Notes: generated from the letters alone by a model not told the origin. 64,000 bases of DNA from Hermatobates lingyangjiaoensis (GCA_026182355.1 JAPFBL010000105.1:310001-374000), one strand, 5' to 3'; shown: positions 24,318 through 36,984, counted from the stretch's first letter. Numbers and translations: made by a program.

Positions 24318-24360
24318 AAAAGTATAAAGTACAGTTGAGTGTAGACTACTCCAGATTATT

Positions 24361-24918
24361 AGACATGCTATTAGCATCAGAGCCATTAATAACTGGTACT
24401 TAGTATTCTGTATGTATCCGCAATGACAGACTGATGAGCGCTATACATACCAAATGACTGTCATCAAAAAAAAAAGAATGTCGTATGACCATTACACGAC
24501 TTTCATATCCCTCACGACAAACATAAATTCTTTCGGAAATTACATTAAACTTCTTAAAACAATGCTAAATTCAATGATTTTCACTTTAAAATAAGAAATT
24601 AGACTAAAATGAATGAAATAGTCAGGTACTTGTACCATTCATAGCAGGCTTAGTACATTTGAGTGTAGTGTTGAGTACATTAGTACACTCAAAGTTATTT
24701 CACAAAAGAAGCGCTGGTAAGAACATATATCATGTAACAAAAAAAAAAACTTTCATTTCTAACAGTTTTATCAATTCGATCAAATTTAATTCTTATGATC
24801 TATATTTTACTGGCATTTGTTTAGTATCCATATCAACTCAATCAGGACCGGCCCTCATAGGACAGAAGTGATTACAACCTTTTCGGTTTGGGAGATATCC
24901 TGCTCTCTTTCTCCTTAT
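24361..24918. other. Intergenic, nothing recognised
   Basis: AT-rich; short A runs at 24466-24474 and 24740-24749. No gene or dispersed repeat. Confidence 0.4.
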
Positions 24919-24923
24919 CCCTC

Positions 24924-24986
<63 letters not shown>
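24919..24986. repeat. Compound (CT)n(CA)n microsatellite
   Basis: About 20 CT units pass directly into 13 CA units. Overlapping frames on both strands (24817-25068) are artefacts of this repeat. Confidence 0.95.
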
Positions 24987-24987
<1 letters not shown>

Positions 24988-26959
24988 AACTGTTTTAGAG
25001 GTTTTAACATTTATCTGTTTTTGACATATTTTTTTTAATAATGCTTGTCTGTGTATGGACGAGTGCAATCTAGAATTTTATAAACTGAGTTTGTTTTTTT
25101 TATAAACAGTAACAAAGCTGTTGAAGATAACCGTGGGCTGGCCTTGATGTTTTTCATATGGGTCTCGTAACTACTCACATGAGTATATACAGCCCACGTT
25201 GATAGTACACACGACGTGACATCTGACTGCTGATTTATATTTGACCGTTCTATCGATGAAATGTTATCACAGCACATTTGTCAGATTGTAGCACATTGTC
25301 ATTCAACAACGAAAATATCTTTGTCCATTGGTTCTGAAATGTTGGGTGTTCTCATTCTTTTCCTTGAGATGTCACCAAGGATTCCTCTGCAAGCCTCGTT
25401 CAGTCATCAATACAGTCGGCCGCTCAAGAATTATTCATTCCCAACCTCAGCTCTAAGTCTAATTCATTTTCTGGTCTTATGCTAAACCTGATTAAAATAA
25501 CAATCTTAAATCTTTGATAAAACTTTCACATGTAAGTTAACGTTCGCTAAAGTCTACAGTCTACTCAATGACTGTATGAGAACACTATTGAAGAAATGTA
25601 TTTAATTTCAATATTCTACTATAATTTGATCATCAAGATGAAAATACAATCAAAAGTTACATCTTTTAAAATAATTAGTAAATTCTATGTCCGAAGATCT
25701 CCGAATCACCGTATGTGACACCTTTAAACTTGGAAAAAGTTTTAAAATACATTAGTTGTGCAGTCAGTTAGTATTTGGAACTTAGGAATTATAAAGCACG
25801 CATCCATAAAAACAAATTTCATTGAAAAACAGTGCTTCGAGTACATAGTGTTCCTTTCAGGTATACCTGCTGCGAACATCCGTGACAAGGAGTCCTTATC
25901 AGCTTCTCACTAAAGCAAATTGAATAGAACAATAACACTACCAGTTCAAAACGCGTAGTTTTTTTTAATAAAGTTTGTTTATGTGAAGAGTTCCTTTATA
26001 ATTCCCAAGAATGTGTTGATATATGTTTAGTAATTCCCTAATGATAAGAAATAACTGTGCGCTGATGATCGGACGACTAATGCGTGTGTAATTATTGTTA
26101 TTTGCTTAATTTCAGCCTTAGATTAGATTTCATTGACTTCTATATAAGGGTAAATAAGATGTATACATACTAACACAGAATACAAATTTATCAGGAATCT
26201 GTATTTTCTAGATACAAATAAAATTTGCCAATATTTCGTTTTATTTATATGTATTTTCTTCATAGGCTTAGAACACGGCATAAAATATGGAAAGAATAAA
26301 AAAAAGTGAAATAACTTTAAAAGTATGAAATTTTGAAAATGAAAAACAATAAAATATCACTTTAGGGGGTTTAAAATGAATATACCGATGAATAGAAATT
26401 TGAAACACAACTGCCAAACACACTACTACACTGGCCATTACAACCAACGAACAAATAATTAAACTTAAAACGCCTTAAAATATTAGAATATCACTTCCAT
26501 TGGTAAGGCGTGTAAGTTTTTTTTGTTATATAGCATTTGCAAATTTATTCTTCTCATATTATTAGTTAGCTATAAGTCTTAGATAAATAAATTCTAAATT
26601 ATGTCCTAAAGCAATAAGCAAAATTTCAAAAATGCTTATTTTTCATGTTTACAATACTGTAAGAAACTGGTCATGTTACTTATGAGCAATGTAAGAATAT
26701 CAAAGAGGATCATGGGGACCTCAAAATATTTTGAGGTAAATGCTGAAAATTGATTTTTGTTCTCTGATCAATACATTTTAGTTATAGTGAAGCATTGGCG
26801 TGATATAATGAGGTGGTAGATATAGGTTCAAAGGACCTCGAAGTTTAAATTTGCACAGAATAAAAATTTTTTTTTTCTATTTTAGTTCCAATAAACTTGT
26901 ACAGTGATACTAAGTATTACTGCATACATATGCATACATTCAGGTAGTGGTGATTGACA
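24987..26959. other. Intergenic, nothing recognised
   Basis: AT-rich sequence. Frames of 74-80 codons (25035-25485) show no domain. I see no repeat family from elsewhere in the window. Confidence 0.4.
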
Positions 26960-27300
26960 AAAGCTGTTGTAATAATGGCTTAAGTGTGGTAAGGAGGGGA
27001 CAGTGCATTCGTGAGTTGGCCATGTCTTGACGGAGGTGGTAAAGGTAGACGAGAGTGAAAAGCAGTACGGCCGAGGCAGACTCAGGCAAGAGGGAGAGCG
27101 TGGTTTTTTCTAAGCAATGGCCGGCAGACGCCTGCCTGACAATCCTAATTAATCTGGAGAGGCTGGGCCTGCCATCAGTCAGGACCCGTCAACATCACAC
27201 CTCGCTCGGCGGCAAAAAACTCTCCCAACACGCCATGTCCTCAACCGCCGACTACACTCGCACCCATGCACAGCCCAAACACTACACTTAAACTACACTC
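26960..27300. other. GC-richer non-coding island
   Basis: Purine-rich left (ggtaaggaggggacag, gacggaggtggtaaagg), pyrimidine-rich right (cctcgctcggcggc, ctctcccaacacgcc). Contains a palindromic TAATTAAT site near 27146. The 78-codon frame (27055-27291) has no family match that I recognise. Confidence 0.3.
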
Positions 27301-30076
27301 TCAATGATAGCCGTGCAAAAAATAAATAAGTATTTCTACATACCTACTGAGCCTGTTCAATAGGTGTCAAACTTGTTTAGTGAATTAAACTCGGAATTTG
27401 GGCACCGCAAATTCTGAAAAAATTAATAGTTAATTTCTAACAGAACATTATTTTCAAAAAAGTTAATAATGAATAAAAAACTGACAATAATAATAAAATA
27501 GAAATAATTATCAGAAGAAATTTCAGTCTGAACAAGTTTTGACCCTAGCATTTAGATGACATCTTATAATCAGGACCCATTCTCTTCACAAATATAGATA
27601 ACCTATGATTTGAAATTGAAGCCCATTGAACCCTACGACACTTGATTTAAAATCTATGAAGACAAACACCCAACTGCCTATCCCAATCTATTCGTCCAGG
27701 CAATTAATCCAAGAGCTGACCTTCCTTAATCCTTTTAGGCCCCTCCACTACCCCAGCTCTCCTCCTATCCATCTGCCCAAGATTTGAATAGAATTAGCAA
27801 GTACCACTTATATATCTCTCTTCGCCAATGAGGCCAAACTGAAGCGAACATAGCACTTTCACATATCACTCTTTCTGACCTATCCATTTATAGTAACTAA
27901 ATAATTCATTCAGCATAAGTGGGTCCACGAGCACAGCAGTGTGGTCATCTATCTGTACCGAATACTTCTCTCAACAGAATGGTCAGCATTAACAACAGCT
28001 AGGAGAGTTCTCTGCATAACAGTTCATTGTGAAGTCAAGGGTAAGGACTAATTGACGATAGACTGAGTTAGGCTTGTCTTACATTAGAATAGGTTCAATA
28101 GAATTTCTCTGCTGCTCAAGTCTTTCCTCAACACCTGGTCCTATTCTTTCCTCTTCCCACCTACTTACAGTCATACCATGCTGGCAAATCTTACCTCTTA
28201 GCTCCTCACTGTTTATAAACCCATTACCAAATTCAACAATCAAAGTTTTAAAGATAAATTCAAAGAACCCACTTCAATTACACCGATTACAATGAAAAAC
28301 GTGGCACATACATGATAAAAGTCAATGCAGTAAAGGTAACTAATCGGTAAGGTTGCTACACTCATCTAAATATATTGTCAATCTAATCATTAAATACAAC
28401 CGTTAGTAACAAGGGTTATAAACTCATTCCTTACCAATAAGGTACAGCAGTTTTTACTTTCTCAATTCAATTCGGTTATAATTTAAGTTAAAATATTAAA
28501 AATATTTTTATAAGATAAAAAATAACACTATCAATAACAAAGAAAGTGCTTTACTAATTTCAATTTGGATTGAGTACTTTTTTTTATTTATTTAGTAAAT
28601 GTTATTCATTCTCAACGATGTTAATAATTTATTGTACCAAATTACCTTCCAATACACCTCATTAGTTCTATTGATTACAGATTAAGAAACAATTTTGAAA
28701 AGGACTATAAATGTCATAAATTTCCTGCGAGTCGTGTGAGAACGCTGATTGGTTGGTCAGATTGTGAAGCTTGCTGCCCCCCCCCCCCCTCCCCCAGAAC
28801 AGAGTTACTCTCAGTGCTTCATACATCTGTTACAGGTTTTGATTACTTTCGTGCTTTATTATTATGGCGATGTTAATCAAATCTTATCTCAAATTTTTTG
28901 TATAAGGGTGTGTGCCCCTTTTCATAGGTAGGTGCATCTGGAGACGGTCCTTGTCGTTACTACAATGTATCTGGCGCTTACCTGGAGCTATCGCTATTCA
29001 ATGACTAATCTGTATTCTTACACGATATTGTTAGCCCTTCGTAATCCTAACATGTTCTCAGCTATTTTGTCTCTTTTAGCTGTTTTGTAGTAGATTTACG
29101 TCTTCCTTTATCATTTCCTTGCATCCATTTTACCTTTCTATAAACAATATGCATACGAGACAGTTAATCTAACTTACAGGCTCTCCCGTCAACTGCTTTC
29201 TCTCAACTGTACTGCTTAGGTCTCCTGTGATTGTGACCTGTCATATTTTTAGTTCAGGTAATCAATTGCAAGCATCCGAGATGTACCCATTTGTTCGCAA
29301 AGGCTTGTGTGAAGTAGTTGTCATGAAGCAACTCCCACATTAAGGTTTTGTATGTCCTGTGGCTGAGGATATACTTCCAGACTAAGAAGTATGTAGGTCT
29401 TAAATTTAACTAAGATTTGACGGAGCGACTTGTAGTGTCACAACATCAACAATCAAAGGTTCGAAATAGGTGATGACAAAAATTGTGGCAATAATGTACC
29501 AGGCACCTTTAAAAAGTTAAATTAAGTTAAAACGTTAAATTCTCTAATCCCATTTGTTTCACGATCACTACTGATTACATGATATACAATATAGCCATGT
29601 TGTTTTGATAATCGCTAGACCAAATAACAATGCATATTTTAGAGAAATCTAAAAGTTTTCCTCACTGTACACAGGTTTCAAATTTTCAACCAAAAAAATA
29701 GTAAATATGAATTAAATTATTTGGCTGGTATTCTATAGCCCTAAGTCAGCAGACAGATTTAGCTACTTAGCGGAACGACCTTAGCTTACTTGAAACAGAT
29801 TTGGCAAATACTTTTATTTTGATTGTTTCTCCTCTGCTTTCGTCTTCCTCCTCCACCCATACCTTCTTCATATAAAGATGAGTGTTCACACAAACAAATA
29901 CACACCCACACATACACAGTTTAAATATCATATCTGAAGTTAATTGAATGAACAATTTCTCAATGAGGTATTCATAAATATACTGGTCCTGACAATATTC
30001 CTTCATTTTCGTTATGAATCGTTCTCCCTATTTAACTGCTCCTCTTCTTCGTACTTACAATTTTTCCTGCAATACT
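27301..30076. other. Intergenic; C run and weak repeats only
   Basis: A poly-C tract (28777-28795, one T inside) is the only clear simple repeat. 'Aaaggttcgaa' near 29455 resembles a B box without a convincing A box. Short frames here are unsupported. Confidence 0.4.
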
Positions 30077-30281
30077 GATGCTTTCTCTGAGATCTGGAAA
30101 GATACCTTTGTTGTTGCGCTTCATAAAGCTGCTGATAAATCACAAAACACGAACTGCAGACCAATATCAATCTAATCCACTTAAAATACTCCCCTCTGTA
30201 AATAGTAATAAACATAGTAGAGATATTAATAATCACATTATTTCTGATCAACATGGTTTTATCCTAATACGTCACGTCTAA
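30077..30281 (+). pseudogene. LINE (jockey/RTE-like) reverse transcriptase fragment
   Basis: The frame from 30077 reads DAFSEIWKDTFVVALHKAAD followed by KSQNTNCRPISI and a stop at 30173. This is the N-terminal RT block of non-LTR retrotransposons (F-x-x-x-WK ... V-x-LHK-x-x-x ... N-x-RPISI). A one-base shift then gives LIHLKILPSV and, further on, NNHIISDQHGF, matching the following 'ISxxQHGF' block in order. Only about 70 residues of a domain of ~250 residues are present; the YADD catalytic box is missing. The combination of a frameshift, stops and truncation at both sides marks a dead 5'- and 3'-incomplete fragment. Which clade it belongs to cannot be settled from so short a piece. Confidence 0.75.
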
Positions 30282-33200
30282 AAAAAAATTAGACCTCAAT
30301 TCTATAAACTCTGGTTTACAGATTAATGCGGTTTATACTAACTTTTCTAAAGTTAGATCACGGTATACTCTACTTTTTTGTACAATTTTTTATAAAATCG
30401 AGGCAAATATAAAAGAAATTTGAACTTACTTTAAACTGTTTATATCATATGTACGAAAAATAAGATAGTTAAAAAAATAACACAAACGCCTAACAACAAT
30501 ATACTTTATTATGCTCTCCAGATTTGTAAGGAAATGTAACCGTGTACAGGAATATACAGGCAAATACACAAACACAGAATATATAATGCAGAATGAAGAT
30601 AAGAAACAAATCTTCAGTACGTGAACATGAATGTGGCCGTCCTCAAGCTACCACTTTCAGTACAACTTCCGTTCAAAAATATCGAATCTGCAACCAACGA
30701 CAATAATAACATAATAAATTTACCAAAATAAGTCCTAAGTGAGACAACATTGTGGTAAACTAAGATATTTTTGAAGAAAAGTTAACCTTATATTTTTGTC
30801 TGTAAAGTTTATAGCCTGAAGATGGTCACAGTTTTTTCCAAATATACTGGAAAAAAATGGGTCTCTGAGAAACTAAAGGCTCATATTAAATAATGTGTAT
30901 GTCACGCCGTTGTGTAATATACAGTTCAAGTTAAACAGTGCAATCGTTACAGTTATAGATATTTAGTAAATGCACTATAAATTACACACCTCACCACGGC
31001 TTCACAAAACTCAATGAAAATATAAATATAATTAATTTGACAGGTTTTCTTTTTGTTCAAAATACCTGGTATTCATATTTTGTAACTTCTGTGTAACAAA
31101 GTATCTACACTAAATTTCCAATGATTTTGAATTTGTAGAAAGTAACTATTAAATAAAAAGTAACTTAATTTATTCACAGACAAAAGATTATCCATGAATT
31201 TCCGATTGCACACCTTTTTGTAAAAAAACAATACTGTTTAAGAATTTCTATGTACTAACATTAATTGCCCCAAAGGAATGAAGTGTACACCAATGGAATA
31301 TCAGGTCTTAAAGCGAAAGAAAATTAATTCAAAGTATTTACTCCATAAGAGTCCTGCAACTAGTGAATGTCAAAATCCAACTAAATGGAAAACACCACTT
31401 TTACCTGTGACCGCTTTTTAAGATTTTCAAACCTTCAATGAGGTCACAGATATAGTTTTGTCATTTAAAACTTTATTTATGCACTGCTATAGAGGGTTGA
31501 ATGGTCGTGGTGCATGGAGAAGCATTGTTTTTGCATATAACGGAGCAGTCGTCGAGTTTGAGTTGCCAGTCTCAGATCTGTCTCAGGCATCCCCTCTCCT
31601 TCTAAAACCTCAATTATGTCCCTAATAACAAGGTATTCTAGGGCCATCCACTTATTATACCCTTTATTAATCACAGCTCAAAGTAGTTTTCAAATTTAAC
31701 TACCAAATAAGTTAAGCATCCAAACTAAATTATTATCCTCCAACATATTTTATACATTTTAAAAATGACCACAGCGCTCTCCAAGACTTTCATACAGTTT
31801 AATATACATAAAAAAAGATACTCCATCACTGAGAAATTTATAGCAGCGTACATGTAATTATGATCCCTTACTTTTAACGTACTAAATCAAAGTACCCCAG
31901 CCTTTGATTTCAGGGGCACAAAACACAATACGGTACACCAAAACCCGAAATAAAATAAACAAATAAGAAAGCAGCTCCTAATTAGTAAGGAGAATACCGC
32001 ATTTTATAACATTCCACCTTCAGATGACGAACATTAACAATGTTCAAACTATGATTTCTACTCTATTCTGATCATTACTTCTTTTCAAACTAGTTCTGTA
32101 ATTCATTTTTCTTTTTATGAACTGCATTAACAGGTGCATTCAATAAAAGATATACGTATAATTTTGAGAAGTAACGTGATATTTAACATGCTGACTATTT
32201 CGTATAAGGATTTCTTCCATTTATTTGTAATAATAATAAATATAGTAGAACATAGCAAATAGTTCTCTATTTTACTGTTACACTGCTGCTCACAATAAAC
32301 AAATTACTAAAAGTTTTATTTCTCAATACACAAAAAATTTTGTTGTACAGAAGAACAAAATTTCATGTTTCTAGGGTAACAAGAGGTGAAAAAAATTGGA
32401 ATCCCTTTTGACCTAAAGTTTAATATAACATAATGACGAAATATTAAAGTGAGTCTTTTGTTAGTAATTTTCTATGCTTTTTTTCTTTCTTTCTTGCTTA
32501 GTACATGTATATACTCTGAACTAACGAATCGAAATGGACACAATGACCTTTTAATGACTGTTTCCGTGCACAGGTTCTTAGGCAAATTAATGAAACTAAT
32601 TCTAAGGGCACTCCGAGAGCTTCAGGATAAGCACTTATTAATCTTCTGGGAGGTAGATCTGCTCCTGTACTTAACCTCAATCAGTAATTATTCTTTTTAT
32701 TTATGGTAGTTTACTCTTGTGATTAATCTTTTGTTTCCATACTTATTTTTATTTTTAGTTTGGTTTTTTATAAAAAGTTTTTATTTAAAGGCTTTCATTC
32801 ATTTATTAATCACTAGCAGACGTGCCCGTCTTTGACAGATATTTTACAACAATTGAGAGATGATAAGTGGTATTCCAACATATTATTAGAAATTATAGAA
32901 TAGTAGAAAGAATCGTTAACAGTACAGTCCATAACTGTCATTAGATCTGGAGTTTCTTTTATGTTTTGCAGTTTTAGATACTAAGCTCAAATTTGATTTA
33001 ATTCTGAAATACATCTTACTTAGTACACAGGTATGAAGCACTCACTGTTTTAAAGCAAGAAAAATTATGATAAACGCAAAAAACGAAATAAAAATCAGCT
33101 AACAAAACCTACTTGCTGCACTATCAGCCATAAAATTACCTGTACATTTTTAGCTGTATACCTAGCCAAACACAGCTTGAAAGTTCATAACTTCGCTTTT

Positions 33201-33369
33201 ACGTTAAATTTCCAATCTATTCAAATCTTAAATTCTAAGTTAGACATACACAAATCAAAGTCTAACTTTCAGCTTACAATGACTTATGGTGGCTTAGTCT
33301 GCTTGTGATAAACTTTTGGACAAACAAAATACAGAGATTTTTCTAAGGATGGATTTGGTTTCTCTAATT
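30282..33369. other. Intergenic, no gene recognised
   Basis: AT-rich. A CTGAAGATGG near 30822 lacks a convincing hairpin partner. The 65-codon minus-strand frame at 31477-31674 and the opposite frames at 32449-32709 match nothing I know. Confidence 0.4.
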
Positions 33370-33832
33370 CTGTCGTTCCCAAACTTTTTACACGGGTGAC
33401 CCCATTTCAGCTTCACCATACTTTTTGCGACACGACACGAAAGTGACATCAAATTCTATTTTTTCTATTTCATGAAAGAGAAACTTTTAACTTAACAGAT
33501 TAAGGTATATATATATACATCAATAACACAATATAGTTACAGTAAACTTTGTTTTCTTAAGGTAATAACATAATAATGTACTTATATAGCCTATACTTTG
33601 TTCAAAATACCATTTGCTCTATGAAACACACGATGTATCGCTGAATACTGGTTATGCAAGTAACACAAACTTTGTTTTGGTAACTAATGACATTCTAAAT
33701 AAGATGGTTGGTACTGTTTATTCAAGACCAACTCCTCAGACCATGGTTGTTTCGGATACAGCACGTCGGAGGTCATCTTCAGCATGCAGTTTATTTCTTA
33801 CTTTCGAAAGACAAACCGAGATAACGAGAGAG

Positions 33833-33886
<54 letters not shown>

Positions 33887-34401
33887 AAGAAAAGGAAAAG
33901 AAATATATATAAAAAGAAAAACGATAATATATACTGATGAAATTAAAGTTATAAATAGCAGCTAATGATAATTACTATGATCTAATAATGTTGATTATAA
34001 TAAAACTAAAGTATTTTAGCAGTAAAAAATTACTAGCAGTAGTACGCACGAGTTGTTAGAAAGGGAAGTTGTGTATGAGATGAAAGTTGGGTTTGTACTG
34101 AATTTTTTATTCACAGAACTGAGTATATTTAAGTGCTCATCGAGCAAAAAGCTCATCAGAAAAGAAACATGTTACAATTAAAGTAATAGCATATCAAGAA
34201 AGGCATAAGAAATTTAGATACGAGTTGTTAAGAAAAGATATGATAAGTTGATAAGATTAGATTAGACTTGATTAACGTTCTTGTTATTGAGGCTGGATAC
34301 AGCCTATTTATACTTCTAATAATTTTCTAATTATCTATATGTCTTCGCGACCCCAAGAAAACTGCTTATTGACCCCGGGGTTGGAAACACCTGCTCTAAT
34401 G
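33362..34401. mobile_element. hAT-like non-autonomous element, ~1.0 kb
   Basis: The element proper is about 33370-34393. Its left end (ctgtcgttcccaaacttttt, then gggtgacccca) and right end (cgcgaccccaagaaa, then ggggttggaaacacctg) are imperfect inverted repeats of the CAG(N)GTTCCCAA type common in hAT elements. Flanks share ctctaat (33362-33368 and 34394-34400), a 7-of-8 match to an 8-bp target duplication. The interior holds a (GA)n tract and no transposase frame. Confidence 0.6.
33825..33880. repeat. (GA)n microsatellite
   Basis: Some 25 GA units with one interruption, inside the hAT-like element. The Arg/Glu-rich end of the 107-codon frame at 33614-33937 is simply this repeat. Confidence 0.95.
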
Positions 34402-34507
34402 TATAAAACGTACAAATAACTGGAAATGAGTCAATCCTAAGCAATATACAGACAAAACCTTTCTTTTATTTATATAAATTTTCATTATTATTTACATTAT
34501 CCATTCT

Positions 34508-34523
34508 CCCCCCCCCCCCCCCC
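34508..34523. repeat. Poly-C tract
   Basis: Sixteen consecutive C, about 80 bp left of the PLE family A unit. Confidence 0.9.
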
Positions 34524-34601
34524 TCTGTAAGTTGGCTACACTGATTGAGTGCCTCTACAAAGAGACCACTTAGTCGTTATCTATCTCCGGAGAGACTTAC
34601 A

Positions 34602-35490
34602 TCTATCTTCCTGATGACGAACACATGACGCTGAACTAAAAAACAAGCATGACAACCAAATTTCACCAGGCAACCAAAAAGTGACTAAAACAATTTTTGC
34701 ACCAATCAACAATGTTTAACTTAACACTCCTGAAAAAATACTTTTAAATTTGAAATGTCACTTCTATAATTAATGGATGACTGGTGCTTTCTAATATATA
34801 ACATTTCCAGAGTTTTCCTTCTGTGTTCATCCATTCTTAGGCTATTATTTTTATTTTATTAAAATCAAAATTATGGCCTTCATTAAAACTATGTACTGCA
34901 TAAATGAAGTGGCATTATTTTTCTTTTCTCGTATTGAATATGTGTGCTGGTAAGATCTATCCTTTGAAAAATGACTGGTTCATTCATAATAAACCTTGTT
35001 ACAGTATTTGCACTTTATTGCATATATAACATTACTCTGTAATTATTTTGGAATCATTTCTTTTATATTTGAAAATAGAGATTTCACTTTTATTTGGCTA
35101 TAAAACGCTAAATTAACTTGAGGTAAGTACCTCTGAAAATATTAAATATTAGGAAGGTCCAGTCATTTGTTAATTTAAAAGAGATATTTCGAATTTAATA
35201 GTATTTATTCGGGTGTGTGAAATTTGGTTGCATTGCTTGTTTTTCAGTTCAGTGTCACGTGCTCATCCAAACTAGACAGTTATTGTTGATATCCATTGAT
35301 TCAAACTTTCAACATCCTCAGTTTTCCTTTTTAACTAAATATTTAGAAATTACTGAAATAATTTGTCTTATCTGTTGGATGGCAAAAACGTTTTGTCAAG
35401 CGACTTTTTGTTATTAATATATGATAATTATATACCTAGTATTTTTAATTTCCATTTAACTTTCTTGTCTTTGTTAAGTAAATGGAGACA
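34602..35490. mobile_element. PLE family A inverted pair (tails outward), decayed
   Basis: The left part (34619-35110) reads on the minus strand as the end of a PLE open frame followed by family A 3' untranslated sequence (ttcagcgtcatgtgttc-type block). The right part (about 35165-35490) is plus-oriented family A untranslated sequence (ttcgaatttaatagtat, 'tcagttcagtgtcacgtg'). They meet near 35150 at their inner, truncated sides. The outermost right 200 bp (35290-35485) recur inverted at 38455-38640. Neither tail reaches the terminal hairpin. Confidence 0.6.
34700..35110 (-). pseudogene. PLE GIY-YIG endonuclease remnant
   Basis: On the minus strand, with several stops and frameshifts, pieces line up with the better-preserved copy at 37377-37766: YKRNDSKIITE near 35050, then a cysteine-containing CNK block, then FKGQILPAHIFN, then AVHSFNEGHNFDF (compare ACHVINEGHKFYF) and finally CYILESTSHPLIIE. 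These are the regions around and after the GIY-YIG motif in PLE proteins, where this C-terminal nuclease makes the nick that primes reverse transcription. Multiple disabling changes make it non-functional. Confidence 0.6.
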
Positions 35491-35542
35491 TTTATAGACG
35501 GTATTATAAGATACTTACAGACCCACCTCCGAAATCACTTTA

Positions 35543-35740
35543 GACTGTAGAAAAACTCTAGCATGTGTACAACTGTTTGACTTTTAGACTGGCTGTCGGC
35601 ATGAAAACATCTAATATGTGTGCTACTATTGAACATCTAGACTGCGGACTATCTACGGAAAAAATCTACAATGTATAGGATTTATTGAGTTTAGACTACT
35701 GACCATCTACGTGTAAATGTCCAAATGTAGATAATTAAAT
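35543..35740 (+). repeat. Decayed tandem repeat, ~52-bp unit, about 3.7 copies
   Basis: Units begin with ttagactg/tagactg at about 35543, 35587, 35639 and 35693; each then has a (c)atctac-g block and an aatct-a-aatgtgt block. Copies are well diverged. A further short stretch to 35744 is ordinary sequence. Confidence 0.6.
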
Positions 35741-36200
35741 ATCAAGGAAGGTAAGTAAATAAGTAGGGAGTAGTTTAGAGCGGTGATTTATGAAGTGTTG
35801 TCGGACTGAGTAAATGCGTTGCAGCAGCCAAGACTGAATGGGAGGTCTGTTTGGAGCAGCCAGTCCAAATGTTTGTATCTCAGACATATGACTATTTCGT
35901 TTGTTGATTCGCCTTCCACTTTGAATATACAACTGTGGCGACAACCACGGCCCACAACAAACACGACACGTCGTAAATAAGCCTACTGTCTGTGTAAAAT
36001 ATCCAAGATAAATTCTTTAGTCTGTCTCTTGAAATCAAAATTACAACCAGTTTATATATTTTAATAATAATTAAACATATTACTTTACTATCTTTTCACA
36101 TTTTTAACTAGAATCTTAGAAATCTTCTTGCTAGGTTACACTTTCAGTGTGGCCCTTGTGTGTTTCTTTCTCATTCTCATCCCTTCTCTTTCTATATATA
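35741..36200. other. Intergenic, nothing recognised
   Basis: Ordinary sequence; 35760-35960 is mildly GC-richer and carries an unsupported 69-codon minus-strand frame. T/C-rich sequence and a short (TA)n precede the next PLE unit. Confidence 0.4.
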
Positions 36201-36402
36201 TGATCAAACTACACTAAGAAATGGGAAAACAAGACTAAGATCTTTCAACCTTAACAAGCGGTCTTCATCAGAATCAAAACCCAACTTGGGTTTTTGATTC
36301 TTACGAAGACCGCTTGTTAAGGTTGAAAGATCTTAGTCTTGTTTTCCCATTTCTTAGTGTGGTTTGATCATTTATTGTTATTTCACGTGTTTATGTGAAA
36401 TC
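36201..36402. mobile_element. PLE family B inverted pair 3 (tails outward)
   Basis: The palindrome spans 36201-36370 from tgatcaaactacac to gtgtggtttgatca. Its centre (gaatcaaaacccaac / ttgggtttttgattc) is itself palindromic, so this copy folds throughout. The right tail continues with the atttcacgtgtttatgtgaa hairpin and (TA)n. The right-arm motif is damaged (CTTACGA for CTGACGA). Confidence 0.7.
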
Positions 36403-36450
36403 TTTATATATATAAATATAAAATATTTATTTTATATTTTAAAATCTTTG

Positions 36451-36525
36451 ACTCTGACGAAGACCGCTTGTTACGGTTGAAAGATCTTAGTCCTGTTTTC
36501 CCATTTCTTATAGTGGTTTGATCAT
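36451..36525 (+). mobile_element. Solo PLE family B tail
   Basis: A single plus-oriented arm with the full motif: gactCTGACGA, gaccg...cggtt stem, GAAA, then gatcttagtc, so the inner stem and the outer gact/agtc stem are both intact. It ends at gtggtttgatca. Only about 50 bp from the end of the inverted pair 3. Confidence 0.65.
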
Positions 36526-36754
36526 TTATATATAAATTTATATAACAAGATTTCACACATTATATATATTAGATACTTGTATAATTAGATATTAGGACAA
36601 GATATAAGAGTATATAGCTGCATATATATGAATACCAAAGATTTATATTTTTACATAAACTTAAATTATTATGTAATAGTATTCGAAGAACTCTACAGGA
36701 AATTTAAGCTAATAACTGTATTATCATCATCTCTTAGTTCATTTCATGAACTTC

Positions 36755-36945
36755 GTCTAGTCGAAGGTTTTGTCCGGTTAAGATTGCTGTCCCTTTAAAT
36801 AATGTAAATTTCATTTTCTTAGACAAAAAATTCTTACTTCTGCCTATGAAAAAGGTTTTAAAATAAAACCAAAACGTCGGCAATGAGAGTTTGATTTTTG
36901 AACCCACAAAATTTGACCGAATCCCGATTAGATAACACACCTATA
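36755..36945 (+). mobile_element. PLE family A tail, intron-less (spliced-type) copy
   Basis: Plus-oriented: ggttttgtccggttaagat, aataatgtaaatttcatttt, then attcttacttct joined directly (36841/36842) to gcctatgaaaaaggtttta, aaaaccaaaacgtcggcaat and the end block ccgaatcccgattagataa. The neighbouring minus-oriented copy has 129 extra bases exactly at this junction. The 68-codon minus-strand frame over it is a shadow. Confidence 0.75.
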
Positions 36946-36984
36946 TATGTATATAAAATAGATTCAATAATATATCGACCGTTT

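Larger units (their letters stand above)
22755..24360. mobile_element. 1.6-kb element with T1-like terminal inverted repeats
   Basis: The left end (22755-22792: ttctagagtggcctacac, ctactttagtataagtaat) and right end (24318-24358, inverted: aatctggagtagtctacac, caactgtactttatac) are inverted copies of the same ~38-bp terminal module that bounds T1, but the interior is unrelated to T1. No transposase is visible. It contains a separate PLE tail insertion at 22885-23057. No firm target duplication. Confidence 0.5.

Noticed and set aside
24817..25068. Overlapping frames on both strands with Ser-Leu / Arg-Glu and Thr-His / Cys-Val repeats
   Set aside because: Pure products of the (CT)n(CA)n microsatellite.
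30815..30880. CTGAAGATGG as a PLE tail motif
   Set aside because: The sequence after it does not form the expected short stem or end in GAAA.
31477..31674. 65-codon minus-strand frame as an exon
   Set aside because: Looks less repetitive than others, but I recognise no family and see no adjoining exon.
33614..33937. 107-codon frame ending in an Arg/Glu-rich 'nuclear' tail
   Set aside because: The charged tail is the (GA)n repeat inside a hAT-like element.
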